DNA of 64,000 nt from Callaeas wilsoni (taxonomy: Eukaryota; Chordata; Aves; Passeriformes; Callaeidae), in assembly GCA_013398955.1 (NCBI GenBank), contig VWPU01003994.1, positions 42,089 to 106,088 on the forward strand. Reading direction: 5' to 3'. How positions within the stretch are numbered: the stretch's first letter is position 1; each line of letters begins with the position of its first letter. The notes beneath the pieces are model-generated. The model was not told where the DNA came from and did no database searches. It saw only the letters and a list, made by a program, of their open reading frames with translations. Shown here piece by piece: positions 12,401 through 27,400 of the stretch. Position numbers and translations under genes: made by a program.

Positions 12401-15400
12401 TCTAAACACGTTTTTGTTGCTAAGAGACCAAAACAGCAGAATTCGAGCACAGTGTTGACATGTCTGCTCAGCTGAAATTAATAAATTCATTGCCACTGAT
12501 TTACTGGGAACCAGAGGAGGATCTTATGCATACCAAGGTGGCAGGGAAGGATTATTATTACTATAATTTGTTATTAAGCTAAATGGCTTTTCCAGCCTTC
12601 CTCAAAGCTTGGTCAAAAACTTTGCATTAATGTGGCGCTCTGTGTCTTCCAGACCCAAAACAATAGATGACATTCTGAATAGTTTAGTGCCAAATCAAAC
12701 CAGGAATCCCACCACGACCATCTGTATTTGCACATGAAATCCCTGTGATTTGTGTACGCACACATCTGTGTACAATAAAACCACATCTAAATCAGTCTCC
12801 TGCAAGACTCATTAGATCAGTATTTTTGTGTACAAATTAAAATACCAACCCTCCCTCCCAAACATGCCAGAACACAGAGCTGAAAACATTTTTCAACATA
12901 AAGATAACAAGATGAGAGACAGCTTCTGAAACACTTGCTTCTCAACACTTTATAAACTACATTAAATATAAATGCACGCACTGCATGCAGATCTTTTCTC
13001 ACCATACCTTGACCTAGATGTTTATCTCCTGCTCGAGGCTCTTCCAGTCTACAGGTGCCACTCCCAGCATTCAGGGTGAGTTCTGACAGATTTGCACTTA
13101 TCTCTGCATCATCAAAATCCATATGGCTTGAAAAGGCATCACCAGTTAGGAGTGGGTCTATCACCAGCGGAGAGCAAGGTGGAGATGGAGAAGAGAGAGA
13201 TGACCTTGGGGACAGTGATGTCATGGATTTGGGAGTACCAGACAAGGACCTCAGAGCCTGCATGCGACTCGTGGTATCTGCTTTTTGAGTTTTTGCTACT
13301 TCATTCTCGTGAATAGTGGTGATACAGCCTGATGGCCTAAACCCAGTGGCTCCTTCTAAGAGCAAGTCAAGCTTGTTCTGATATTCCGAGTCCAACTGCT
13401 CCAACTGCTCCAGGTGCTCGTAGTAGAGATCAGTGAAACTGGCTGAGGTGGACGAATCCTGGCTGGAGGTGGCAAGAGATCCTCTGCTAGATGCAAGAGA
13501 ACCAGGGCTGCTGCTCGAGGAGAGGGAAAGCATGCTGGTGGAGAGACTGGAGGAAACAAGTCAGAAAACCATGACACTGTATCTTCTGATTTCTCAGGAA
13601 AACACTGCAATGTCACCACATCTCTAAGCCCACAGGGTTTTGCTTTGTTAGCTCAGGCCACACGCATTAGTCCCCAGAGCAATCCAGAACCACAGTCTAC
13701 ACAGCAGAAACAGTGGGTCACTGCTCAGTAAAACAGTATCCATCATACACATTCTTCTACTCACCAGATCAAACTCCTAAGAGTCTTCGTTTAGCCAAAA
13801 AAACTCTAATGAATGGTTTCAAACCAATTAAAATTAGTGACATCCCCCTCCTCCCGCATCTCTCTGGAAAGTATCTATGGCTCCTGTTAATCTCCAAAGC
13901 AGACCACAAAAACCAGCAAGGCCCATGCAAGAAGATGAAGTTATTGCAATGAACTGTCTGACCATACGGAAATTTTCTTCCATTTGCCTCAATCTTGGAC
14001 CTGCAGCCAAAAGGCAATATCACAGCTGCCTGGAACTGGCCCTCAGAGATCACAACAGCCAGCAGTTCCCAGAAAGCTGGCAGGATTCGTCCATGTGAAA
14101 GACTGCTACATGGAATCCAGGGCCAAGAGAGCAAGGGAAAAAGGTGGGGGTGGGCTGTGAAATCAATTCACACGCCTTATTTATCCCTGGAGTTCTAGGT
14201 TCGGAACATAACTGACAACAAAATTCATTTTAAGCAGGTGCTGAATAGAAGTCTGTTCAGATGAGAAAGTCCAGACACCACAGCACAGTTTTCTGCTCAG
14301 GAGACCCAGCAAGTATTCCAGCAGTGACTACAATATGTACCATCTCTAGAAATTCCATTTAAACCAGCACTCCTGCTCTGCATATTGAAGACCTTGGTCA
14401 TTATTGACCCTCACTTCAGATAGGGATTAGCTATTGAAAAATTTCTGAATATGTGTAAGTGGCTTAAGCTGCCCCACTGAAAAACAGTGAGATATTAATA
14501 AGCCTAATAATCCTTTATTTATTATTTATAGGGTAAAAGCTGGAAGCTACATTTGTGTAATTATGTCTATGACCTTATGAGAAAAAGGCAAGTATGCTGC
14601 ATTTAGCATAATTTTGGCAGAAAATGTCTTCTGCATTTGTATGACAGATGTGCACCGCATCACGTTTGTTCAAAAAAGCTTCTGATAGATGTTTTTGCAT
14701 ATTGGCAGTATATACACATCTGTTGAAGCCTAATGAATTTACAGCTTTTCAGTGTACTTTACTACGAAAAGGGAGGGATTTTAAATTAATCTTTTCCCTA
14801 TCAAAAAACTGGGCTCAACTTCCTTTTGTGCATGCCTTTGAATGCCAGACATTTTGCATTATGGGGTTAATAACAAACACTTATTCTTATGAAGGAGCAT
14901 GCCAAGAACACTGGGCACATGGTTAGGAAGAAATTAGTTTCACATGCTTCTTGGTCACCTCAAAAGATCCCTAATCAGCTAGGTGAAATGAAAATATGAT
15001 GCATTTCCACTGCATAAAAGCCTCACAGATAGCTATTCTCCATGCTGGCTTATTTACATGTCAGTCTTGCACTATGATTTCTTTCCAGTCTTTTCGGTGT
15101 CATCTTCACAAAATGAAACAGAATCCAAGTGGAGCAGAAGCTACAAACAGAGTAAATTCAGTACACACTGGTAGGAAAAAACCTCAACCAAACAAAAACC
15201 CCACCAAACTTTCTCGCTATCAGAACGATAAAAATAAAATTTTTTGCAAAATGATTTGGCCTTACTGCCTGCAGTCATGCATTAGTCTGGAAACAGCAAT
15301 CCTGTGTTCTTCCAAAGCTACAGCCTGAACTAGAAGCCATTCTTTACACCATACAAACCACGACAGATTCAGGGATGTCTCTAGATATTGTCCACATTGC

Positions 15401-18400
15401 AAACAACTTGGAATTAGAGAAATACTATCATTCATACATTAACGTGTACTTGCATTAGTAAGATTCACTGCACTTGCTGTGTGTTAAGCTGTCTTTAACA
15501 TACTCTATTAATGTAACAGCTCAGTAATTCGAACTTGAGTGAAAGAATCTCAGCTATCCCATGTCACCTAAATATTACTGAAATAGAAGGGGCTGTGCAA
15601 ACTCCTGTTGTGAGACAGAGGCACCACCACGAGGTTGCTCAGCCCATTGAAAAGCGCCCATCTAAACCGATGTACGATCCTAAGGCTTCTCCTCCTGCTG
15701 ACTACACAGGGCCCTCAGGTCACTGCTGGAACTGAAAGGCCTGTTAGCCCTCTCAGCTGGGAGCTGAATTGTTAGCAGAGAAAGGCAGTGGCACAACGTG
15801 CAGCAAAAGCAGCCCCAGCTTCTGGAAAGGGTCACCTACCTCTTCAGCTGGGTGTGCAACACGGCAACCAACCGCGTGGTTTCCTCCAGCTCTCGGACAA
15901 GCTGATTTCTTTTGCTGTTCAACTTCAGCCTAAGAGAAGATGGAAGAAAGAGATGAGCTAAAGCAGCATTTACTATTTTAAATAAAGAGCAAAGTAAAAA
16001 TCTACTTTTTTGCTGTGAAATCCTACAAAAGTTGATAGGAATACACAGGACAGAATTTGGTCAAGCTGTGTAGGTGTTTACCAACTTCAGAAACTTTTAA
16101 AATGCAGAACTCAATCCTGAAAACATTCACAAGAGGATAAAATAATTACAGCTGGTGCCATAAAAGTTAATGTCTCTAGGATCAGGCCTCAAAAGAGTTG
16201 GGCAGATTTTACTCACGATACACTATTGCGTTCCTGTAGTTACTGTGCTAATAAAAGCATCTTAATTTCCTTTCACTAAAGTCTATGGATGATTAAGGGT
16301 TACTTGATTTAGCTATTAACCATCTCATTACAGCTTTACATTATTGACTTTAGCAACATCTCAGCTTTATTTCCCACCTGAATTGGTTTGAGACAAACAC
16401 ACGTGCACGTGGGTGCTCACATCCTAACTGGACAGGCCTTTGGACACAAAATCCTTCTCCATAAATGCATTGCATCTTTGGCACTCTAGGATGTGACCAT
16501 ATTCCCAAAAATCCCAAATGAAGGTGCTCACCTTATGGCAAGACCAGAACCAGCTGTCAAAGCACAGATACTTGATGCAGGTAAAAGTCTCATGGCTGAG
16601 ACATTTACATTTTTTCCAGCCTGATAAAACCATGAAAAGCCTGTGCAGAAAACTGGTGTCATCTGGACACTGACCATGTAGAAGAAATGAAAATACAGAG
16701 CCAAAGAGAGCGAATGCAGTGTGCCTATTCCATACATGATCAAGAGACTGCAGCTACCAGAAACACTGCTGAGCCACCCACATTAATACATCCAGAGTGT
16801 AAAACACCTGTAGGCAATGCCTAATGCAGTATTCCTTCTCACTGTACATTCCCGTGAGATCTCCCCGTGCAGCACAGGTAAAATTAGGGAAGAAAGTTGG
16901 CATTTTTCCAGCTACTTTAGATTCACAGGATATTCCCTGCAAGCCCCACGGCCCTGTCAAATATCAGATCCTACAGGAATCACATACAAGGATGTTCAGA
17001 ACAAACAGCAAATTTAAGAAATTTAAAATTCCATCTGCTGACATTTACCAAGGCCCAGACTGCACAGCAAGTGTGGAAGTTGCTGTGAGGTGCTGGCTGC
17101 ATACAGAAATGTTACACTGCACTAATGTTACACTGGGCTATTTTGAGCATTCTTTACATTCCCATAAAGGATCCATTGCAGGAACAGCAACCATTCCCCA
17201 CCAGGACAGGGAGACTTGCAGATTAGTTGTTTGGGAGATGGTTTCGGAGGCTTTCTGAGCAGAGTGTCCTGGGAATGCGAGGGCACTGCTACAGGCAGCC
17301 AGCCAGGGGATGCTGGTGCTTGCTCCCAGTTACCTCTTGTCCATCAAGGCACTGCCCTGTGCCCACTAACCCACCTCTCAGTGAGAGCTTTGCTCTGAGT
17401 GTCTCTAGCAGCCTGAAGGTCTTCCTCCAGGCGCCTCCTCTCCGTCTCCAGTCTCTCCACCTCTCCTCGAGTCCATTTTCTGGGGCTAATAAATCGCATT
17501 TCTTTCAAGAGCTCCTCCTTCTCATTAATCAGTATCAGACGATCCCGCTCAGAGTCCAGCACGCCAGGCCAGGCCTCGCTGTCGAGCTTGGCCAGTTGGA
17601 TTTTCAGGTTTGCTATTCTGCAGGGGGAAAAAAAAAAAAATTTAAAAAAAAAATCAGTTCTTCCCTGAGGAGTGCCTGATTTCCTGCTCCAGACACGCAA
17701 AGGTGCACCACGACCAGCCACATCTTCCAGTGCCCTGAGGAAGGCTCTCAGCTCTGGGACAACCACCCTCATGTCCCCCTCGCCAAAATGGTGTCAAGTG
17801 GCAGCACCCCTGGGATGTGGACACGTAGAATGGGATTTTAACTCAGGTTTGCTCACAATGGAAAATGAAGTTTCTAGCTGATATGCAGTGTCCACCAGTC
17901 AGGGAATAATACAACAAAAAATCTGGATGTCAGAAAAAGTGATCAGATATATTACAGGTGTTTCATGTGCATTACAGCTATGACCTCAGAGTAGTTTGTG
18001 TGGAGGGTATGATGTGGTAATTACCTACTCTTTAATCACTTTTATGGAAAATAACTGTGTACTCTCCATATACGATTCAGATAAAGATCAGCAGTTAGTC
18101 AAAAGCTTAGAAATTCTTTTTTTGTCTTTACAATGAGGAAGTTAATCCCATCTCCATGCTGCTACTGCAAGAATCCACCTGACTCAACAGTAAGCATTTT
18201 GGACACATTGAGGAGCTACGCTACTTCTGGTGCAACCCGCACTTGAGGATGTGAGGAGCTGGAGAGGCAATGTGATGCTACCTAAATCCAGAGCTGCTTA
18301 TTTGCCCCAGAATCAAAGCCTATTTCCACTAGAGCTATCATTCCAGATTTCAGTTTAAAGCTTGTATCACCAGTCCTTCAGCACCACACCGCATCAGCTC

Positions 18401-21400
18401 AGGCAGGAAGATAATCACTAAAAGCAACAGCAATACAGATCTAGAATTTAGCAAGAGCTTTGACTGACAGTGGAGGAGGGCAAAGCTTGTGGCAGGTAAG
18501 GAGGCTGCTCACTCCAAGTATCTGACCATTCCCAACTTCCCAAATATCTGAACTGCTCAGTTAGGTCCACAAATAGTCACCTCTGCAATGCAACATACAG
18601 AGAGAAGCAGAAAACCAGCAGCAGGCCAGGATACAGAACCAAGGGCAGTAATGTCAGTCTTCCCAAAGGAAGCTGCCTCCTTTGCACTTACTAACCTACA
18701 ACTCTTCAAGACCTGACAGGCTGATCATGGTAGTTTGATGAGGAAACAACAGTACAGATAAATCTGAATTAGAATTACCAAGGACTTGTGTTTCTGAACT
18801 CACACAATCCAAAAAATCAAGTGGGAAGCAGGGAATGAGAAGAGCAGAATGGGCTGGGATGAAAAAAAATTTAAAAAGCTTAGGAGGCAAACAAGGAAAA
18901 AAAGAGTTTTGCAAGATATTTGCAAAAATAATTCACCTGACTGAACATCAGAGAGGTAAGGCATATGTGCCCCTTCATGTGATGAACTCAGGTTAATCCC
19001 TCACTTGGGTTTAGTAAATACATAAGAAATGGAAGTGACATGTAAAATGGATCTCCAATATGGATCTCTCTTTGAAAAAGGCTTTGTGATCTGGTGACAG
19101 AGTTACTGGACTGAAATCAGGCGCAGAAAATAGCTGCAGGTACTGATCTGGATTCATCTCTCTAGAATTTGGTTTATGCTACAGAAGTGCAGAGGATGGT
19201 GAGTGTTTCCTCCAGCCAACGAGCACACAGGCAGGCAGAGAGCAAATTCAGTGCCAACCAGAAAATCAAAGTGTGTGGAGTAAGCAATAAGATGCAGATC
19301 TGGGCAGCAGCAGCTACAAGGCTCCTGAATGGCCCTGAAGAATAAAGCTTTGTCTTCCAAGCTCCAGAGGCCAAGAGGAACTCGAGCCCCGAGAGAGCCT
19401 GTGAAGGATTAGGCTGACACAGACTGACCTGCCTCCCCCATCACAGGACAGACTAGAGATCACCTTTCTGAAGAGCAGCATCGCTTTCTGTACACCCATT
19501 TCCCACAGCAGGTTGCTTACTCTAATTAAAGTTTCATAATTGATAGATATTCAGCTCAACTATTTTTAGGTTGTCTTAAGAGCTGTTTTGTTTTTGAGTG
19601 CCTGATTAAGTGAAATACTGTGCTGCAATGAAGAATTAACAGTGGCATTAATTCATAATCCAAGAATTCCTCTGTGCATTTTGAAGGGATATGAGTCTAA
19701 GAGGATTGGCTAGCATAAATCTGATCACTTTTGGCATACATTTGCATGGATATGGCTTTTCCACTGGAATTTGTTCTCTGTGCATTTCCGAGTCTAAAAG
19801 CTTTGTTAAACTAACCTCCAGTATTACCTTTGGTACGTGATCATTATTTTCCCCCTTCTCAGTTAAAAGGAGGTTTATTATTCTGTTTTTCCAATAAAAA
19901 AGCTCCATCACAAAAGAAACACGTTGGAGAAGGTCTGCACTTGGCTGAACGCTCCAGCCCTTCAGCATTCACTGCCTGAGTCTGAACTGCACCACTGCTG
20001 AGCCAGGCTGGGCGTGCAATGCTGGGCTCAGGTCACACCACCTTTCTGAATGGCCACCAGACCGAACAAATACAGAACAGGAAGCTCAAGTTTTATTTAA
20101 TTGTTCTCCTTCTACCTAGGAAAGGCAGTTAGATGATTTATTCATTGTCGTAACAAGCCTCTTTTTTGTTAATTAGGGAAAGTTAGCACTTTGTATTATT
20201 ATGCAACACAGGCATAGCACGTAAAATTTTTAGTCTCTCTGGAGATTGTTCAGAGCACATGCATCTCCACAGGAGCATACACTAAGATGTGTATCTACAA
20301 CCACTAATTAACAATCCTGTATCAGATAAGCTTCTGTTCTTGAGAAAAAACCCACAAACTAAGTGGGAGGTGTGGTTTAAAAACTGACCAGTCAAAAAAA
20401 CACCATTGTTGTAATGCTGCTTAACGTGACACTAAAATATTTCATTTTAGGAGATTAAAAAACCATATTTCTATAATCCCTGAGTTACCACCAGTCACAT
20501 AGAACTTGAGCTCAAAGTTTAACTGCTGAAGAAATTAGAACAAATAAGGATGCAAGTGCTACACAACTGAGTTACTGCTACATGTCTGAAACCGTACAAC
20601 AAAATTTAGTTGCATCTCTGATTACATTAATGCTGCAGCAGCTATCTCCTTGCTGAGATGTAGCAATGACAACCTTTTTGACATGGTACCCATTCTCAGT
20701 TTTTAATATAATTAAGCCAAAGGTTTGTGACTGTGGCTGCCCTGTGTCCTTTTCTGTGGGTTTTACATCATCGGCACTGGGGGTCTGTTGTCTCCCTGAG
20801 CTGTGACAGGAAAGGACGCAGCGGTGGGGAAGGGCACTGGGTCCTGGCAGCTCTGCTGTGGTGAAGTTCAGTCAGATATTCACCTACATCTGAGCTTTCA
20901 GCCTGGTCCAGAGCAGTGGTGCCCACAGTGTCTGCCAGAGCCTGCTTTCAAAAGCACCAGCCCCTCACAGATCTAGCAGCTCTAAACGAATTAATACGGG
21001 ACCATCTTGATTTCAAGCCCTAAGTTTCACCTTTCCAGATACTGCAGAGCTAATGAAACACATGCATTTCCATCACTTGGTTCCTTCACAGTACGTGCGT
21101 GGGCAAAGTACTTAGTCTTCTATTGTGTTTTTGGAACATTTTAATGCTGCCGTGGGGACAGGAAACACTTCTAACATCACAAGGAAGACTTTTCACAGGA
21201 ACAGAAGGTTCCTTGTGAGTCACTATATCCATAGTATTGTTCCAGCTTTAAACCAGTCGTGGTATTTGTTTCTGTAGCTCCTACTAAATACCGTGCCAAA
21301 ATCACGGTGCTCTGATAGCTGGAGATCTTTTCATTTTAGCATCAACTATTCATGTCCATTTAGATCCATCTTTCCTCATGATGCTGCTTTTTAAACTTTG

Positions 21401-24400
21401 AGAAAAACCTCTAGATAACCTAGGACAAACATGGGGTATGAGCAGTAAGTATTCTTTAACTGCAAGGTGTGTTGTATGCCCCTCGTTGTCACTTCAAATG
21501 AACTACTGTGCTGTCTTTATAAAGTTCTCTCTCTTTATAAAGATCTTGAGAAGAATGTTCTCAGTTTTGTCACTATTCACTTGCCCTTCCTTGGAAAAGA
21601 TACAGGATAAAGTAAAAGTATTCCTCTTCAACCTGAAGGTGTAAAGTCAGTGTGAATTCAATTGCAGCCTTCAGCAAAGCTTAAAAGTAAAAAGCAATTT
21701 TAACACTGCAAAATTAACCACTGCTTCTGAAGGAATGGTATTTTTAATGTTGCTTTAAAAAGTCAGTGAATGATTTGAATGTCAAGGTAGTTTGGCAAAT
21801 CTTGGACTGGCAAAATAAACAGGTCTGATAAAACTGCTCCACCTAAGAAGAGAAGTATAAATTCTTGTCAAAAGCAGCTGGGCACACAGTCTTTGACAAC
21901 TGTCACAGACACACATCCAATTTTATGCCACTGAGAATCAAGGCCTACTGGCCATGCCAACACACCAAAATGAGAGCATTATGAGTAACCTCAGCCGTAA
22001 GGCTCTTATTTCTAACCAGAGACTGGAGGAGAAGCCTGCTCTTTGCATATATCCCAAGCACAGATTGTACCATGCATCTGAACTTTGTTATTCTGGAGTT
22101 GCAAAGTCCCTCTAGAGCAATTAAAAGCCAAGAGAGAAGTCATCCCCAGCAATGGTTACATGACTGAACAAAGACTAGGCCAGCCAAAGTCTAAGTAATA
22201 ATTCTTGGTGGTTTTTCATTTAACTACACAGTTGTGTTAGCTATTATCTATTAAAAAGTAAATCCTGGAAAGATTTTGCTTAAATTGGCCTGTTAAGCAG
22301 ATAGAATTTTTTAAAAATCTATACTTCATTCATCTGAGATCAGAGGACAAAGGTGAAAACTTACATTCTTACAGATAAGCTCTGGAATTTCAGCCATTGA
22401 CCATATTTTGATGTAAGGTGTTAACACAATATACATTTCTTCTTATCACACTCAGGCATGCAAACATGCATTCATTTCGAATAAGGTAAGGAGATGCCTT
22501 GCAGTACAGTCTCCTTATTAGGAATGGGGAAGCACTGGCAACAGGTAGCAGAACCACTTATGTCCCCATAGGTGTGGCCAGACTGAATTCTTGAAGTATT
22601 AGTCACGCCTTAGTAATTTCTAGGATAGTTATTTATTTCTTGAAAGATAACCCCAGCCCAAAAAGCCTATTGTCCCACTGGCTCAAAAATTACCACGTTT
22701 ACTTAGCAGCAATGCTGGGTTTGTCTGGGGGCACCTCTTCTAGTGAAACATATCCTCAGAATGAGCTGTGTGACAACCAAAAGGAGTAACGGGCCAAGGA
22801 ATTACCTTCTCTTTGCCTCTTCATACTGCAGCCGTAATCGCACCTTCTCAGCCAACTGGTTACTGCTGCTGGCAATAAACTGAGACATAAAACATCACAT
22901 CAGCAACTGAGGAACCACTCCTCTTTTGATATCTCCTTTACACTGTTATAAGTGACACTTGATCTTGTCGAAGTCATTTCCTGGTTAAACCAATCAGGGA
23001 ACAGGAACGTACTGCATTTGATTTAATTTTTAATGATTTCTTCAAATACTTAAACCCCAACAAGATTCAAAGGCCCTTTCTGGCCTAGAAAGAAGAGCAA
23101 ATCCACCATATCTGTCTTGGGCTTCCACTTCTATGAACACACAAATACCTTTGCAATCCTTCTTAACTGCTCTTTGCATCCTTAATTGCTGCACTGCACT
23201 TTGGTTTGGATGACATCGTGCTTTGGCTGTAAAGTCTTAAAGACAAGGGACATCCCATCATGCCCAAATCTGCAGATCTTTACTAACATGTGTGGCCTTA
23301 TCTGAAAGTGGTGGCAAACACTTAAGTAAAGGTTCACAGTAGAGGCTCTGTGCTGTCCTGTGAGAAATAAGATGTAGCCCCAGCACTGCTCAAGTCCTTA
23401 CCAAGGCTGGGACCAACCTGACACTTCTGATCTCCTTGCACATGTGGGACTGAAGGCCTGTGAGCACTACAACTGTGGTGGCATCAAAACATCTGCACAT
23501 AAGCTGTTCTCACTTGTAACTCAATGAAATCCAAACACTCATTAGGGGAAGGGTCCTCATATAAGCTTAGCCCATACAGACCTGCTGAATGTTTCTTGTC
23601 TTGTAATTTATCACTGCTATAAAGAGCTAAAGGAGGTATTTGTATCAAAACAAGCTACACCTGCAGGCAAAAATCAAACTTCCTTCCCTTTTATTCCCAC
23701 CTGGATTGCTCTGATAGAGACAGTGTGGGGAAACATCAGGTTGCCCTTCGAGACACATTAACACTGCACATGAAAACAAAGGTCATGCTGCAGTTTACAC
23801 CAGGAGAAGGTATGATTTCACAGAAACTTGTCCATGCTTGGAAACTCATAGTGAGGTAGTACTACACACAGGTCAGAGGAATGTCTGCACATGCACAGGG
23901 CCTCACACATTACTCACATTTCCTGAAACCTCTGTCTGGGAGCTGACATCCAGGTACTGCCGGGGTAGCAGAGGGCTGGAGCTTTCCACAGACACGCTGC
24001 TGGCCCACAGGTCTGACTGGGATCCTCTGTCATTCACAAAGCTGTCTTTTAACCTGGCTAAGCTCTAAAACCACAAAAAAATCATGAGGTGAGCTCACTT
24101 CTGCCCAAAGTACCTCAGCAGCTACATAACTTTAGCCTAACCCCATGACTCAGATCTGACCATGTTTGTTGTGCCCACTTGGACTCTGCAAACTCGAGGT
24201 CAGGCATGGCTGAACTGTATTTTATACTTCTCATTTCCAGGATCTGAAGAACTGCAGAAGCTGCAGTCCAACCACAACACAGAACTAGTTTACGTTAATA
24301 AAAATCTCAATTACATATCTGAAACAAAAAATACTTGAATTACTTCTCAGAAATTCAATCTTCCAGCAATGGTGACACAAAATAAAGTCATCTTGTTTCA

Positions 24401-27400
24401 ATACCTGAATGAGGTCCTGTTTCTCCTTCTCCCCTGATGTGATGGCCTTCTTGAGAGCTTTCATTTCACTTAAAATGGCTTGTGCCTCATCGAGTTTGTA
24501 GCCACCTTGAGTATCAGACATTTTCATGTCAATTCTGCACAGAAATATAAAAAAACCCAATAAGTTAACACTTAATAACATCCAGTTAATTGAATCATCC
24601 TAGATGCATGCATCTTGACATGGATTTTCAAGAAAAACACACTCCAAAGTATAACAAGGACAACAGAAGGAACAAAGGACCCCACTCCCCACTGCCTAAG
24701 GTACTCCATTCAGCAATACATTAAGCTTCAGAACTCTGATTTCAGCAGTATTATAATCTCTTTGACTCCTCAGGGAGGACAATGGTGCACACAAACCCCC
24801 CAAAACAGTGTGTTAGGGCAGATTGCTGCTAGCTGCCCTGTTTCTAACCTAGAGAAGATCAGCTTAGCCATCTATGAGGATTACCTTATTTTCAGTCATG
24901 ATTTCAAAAACCAGGCACAGACTCACATGCACAGATGTATTTGCTTGCACAGCCTAATTACAAGTCACCTCATACTTCCCTTTCCTCAAAGGAATTCTAC
25001 CACGGTTGACCCTTCTAATAAATATTTATCTAAAAGATGCCACATTTCTAGTCACACAGAGGTAAGTACCTGAAACTTTTCTCCCCTTCCACTCCACCTC
25101 CAGTTTTTCCTCAGTGCCTTAAATCAATGGCTCTTATAATTAGGACAATGGGCTGTACTGTCCTCCATATTGAGCAATACTGAGTAAAACAGAGTATCAG
25201 TTAACTGACGAGATCCTGGTTCAAAACCTTTTTGCCATGAAGTCATTTCTAATGTGGTCAATCCCATACAGGCACTGATTTGAGAGAACTCCCCCATGGC
25301 TTTGTACTGCTTTCAGCCTAAAGATATCATCAGCAGCATATTTCAGCTTATGTTATGTAGGCAGCTATTTATAAACATAGTGGGGGATGCATTGCAAGCC
25401 AGAGATGTTCTGAAAAAAAAAAAAAGATCTTGAGAACACACTTACTTCTTCAATGTTTGAAATCCATGCTCTTTGTACTGGAGCTCTTGCTTCATGTGAG
25501 CTACTTCTCTCTTGAGTTTATTAACCTGCAGCAAGGTGTCACATTTTTAGAATGACATTTTATATGAGTATTTAGGTACAGCGTGGCCCATTCAATTCAA
25601 AACTTCCTCAGTGTAGACAGTACTCTGTCTACACTAAACAAAGTTTCCAGGCAATCAGCTCATCTCAAGAGCAGCCAACAGCCCTGACTGCCTCCTCACC
25701 AGGACTTTATCACTGGCTAGGGCTTTATCCAGTAGCTGCTATTACAGCTCTTAACAAGGGGCTCAAGGGAAGTACCAACCACGTAAGTGGAAAAGTTGAG
25801 AAAAATTCAAAAAAGACAACAATGAAACACATGTCAACTTTGCTCAGAAATGTTTAAAACCTTCCCAGTCATTAAATAAACTGCTAAGCATCAGGACAGG
25901 AGCTATGCTGCAGCAACTGAAGCCACCCTCCAAGACCCCAAAATAAAAGGCCTCACCGCACGAGTAACACAGCAGGATGATAATACATACTGTAAATCCA
26001 CTGACCCTACAGCCTGCTGTTTTATATTCCTCCACAGAGGCCACACTGACCTACTTTACTTTAGTCCTTTCTTCCTCCCAAACCGAGCTCTGCATGAGAG
26101 CACACCCTCCCCTGCTGACAGCCCGCGCTAGGCCCGGCACAAACAGCTGCCAGTCCCCGGGGAGCACCCGCAGCTCCCCAGCACTCGGAGGAGCCAGCAC
26201 GCAGCTCCGCATCCCACAGCGGCCCCTGCGCTGCCGGCTGCCAAGCCAGTCTCAAGTCTGAGGGGGAAAAAAACCACCCTGTTGCAAATTCTGAAGACTT
26301 CGATGTTAGAAAGTTCTGATAAATGACCTCCTAAATGGCAACATTAGCTCTTCCAACTGCTTTGGCATCTCCTTTCAGTATTTGCCATGAGGTCTGGAAA
26401 TATCTGAACACTGCTCATGGCAAGCAAAGGTCCATTTGTACTACTCACCCTGGATTTCGTAGTAGCAATCTCTGCTTTGAGGATCTCGGGGTCATACTTG
26501 GAACTTGATGATGAGCCAGACAGCACTGGAACAAACACAACAGCCAGTTTAGCAGCTCTGCCTTCCTCCCTACACTTTTACCAGCCCCACCACAGACAGA
26601 GATCTCCCATCACTCCTGCACACCCAGATCTCCACACATTGCTGGTGTAGGCCTGTTACCCAGTTCCCACATCTCACTGCTCAAAGACAGGGAAAGGCAA
26701 TAGTGCAGTCAAGTACTCCACAAAAGGCAGAGACTGAAGGGGCCAAAGCATGTCCTGCATCTCCAAAGTCTGGATCTGTTCCAGGTTAACACACTTAACT
26801 CCAATTCCCAAACACGTTCACTCCATTGAATAGTGTGGCTTCCTGCATTTCCAAAGGCATTTAACAGAACTGAAGGGACAGGCATTGCACGAAGGTTTAC
26901 TTAATTATTTTTTTCAGACTTCCTCATTGAGCAAACAATCCACTGAACGTTTAGCAACAAAGAAAAGTAAAGAATGAGAAGAAACTGAAAAATGCGATGC
27001 AAGCCTTTTCACAGCCTTGAGGACATGACCAACCATACAATGTGTCACACCAGATTAAATCAATGTCCCATTAAGAGCAGAACTCTCTTCTCAGCAGTGG
27101 TTAAACCCTTCTGCCTCAGAAGGTACAGAAGCTCCCCAATGTGCAATGCTGTTAGAGGTAGCTGTAGGCAAGGGAGGTATTTTGATCCCTGCAGCCATCA
27201 GTTTATGCGCTATAAAACACGGGAAAGCGTTTCCAGTTATTTCTGTTTGGTTGTATTTTTCAAGACATCCCATCTCGTCAATGTAACTCACGTTCTCAGG
27301 GTACTGCTCTGGAATAGCAGTACTTGGGTAGAGCACTCCTAAGAAAAGACCAAACCCGGTTCTTTAGAGATGAGGGATGGGACCCTTGTCAAACAAGAAG

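Noticed and set aside
12817..13007. Open frame continuing past the exon 11 donor
   Set aside because: The frame runs into intron 11, but the GTATGG donor restores the Gly codon and conserved sequence in exon 12, so the extension is read-through.
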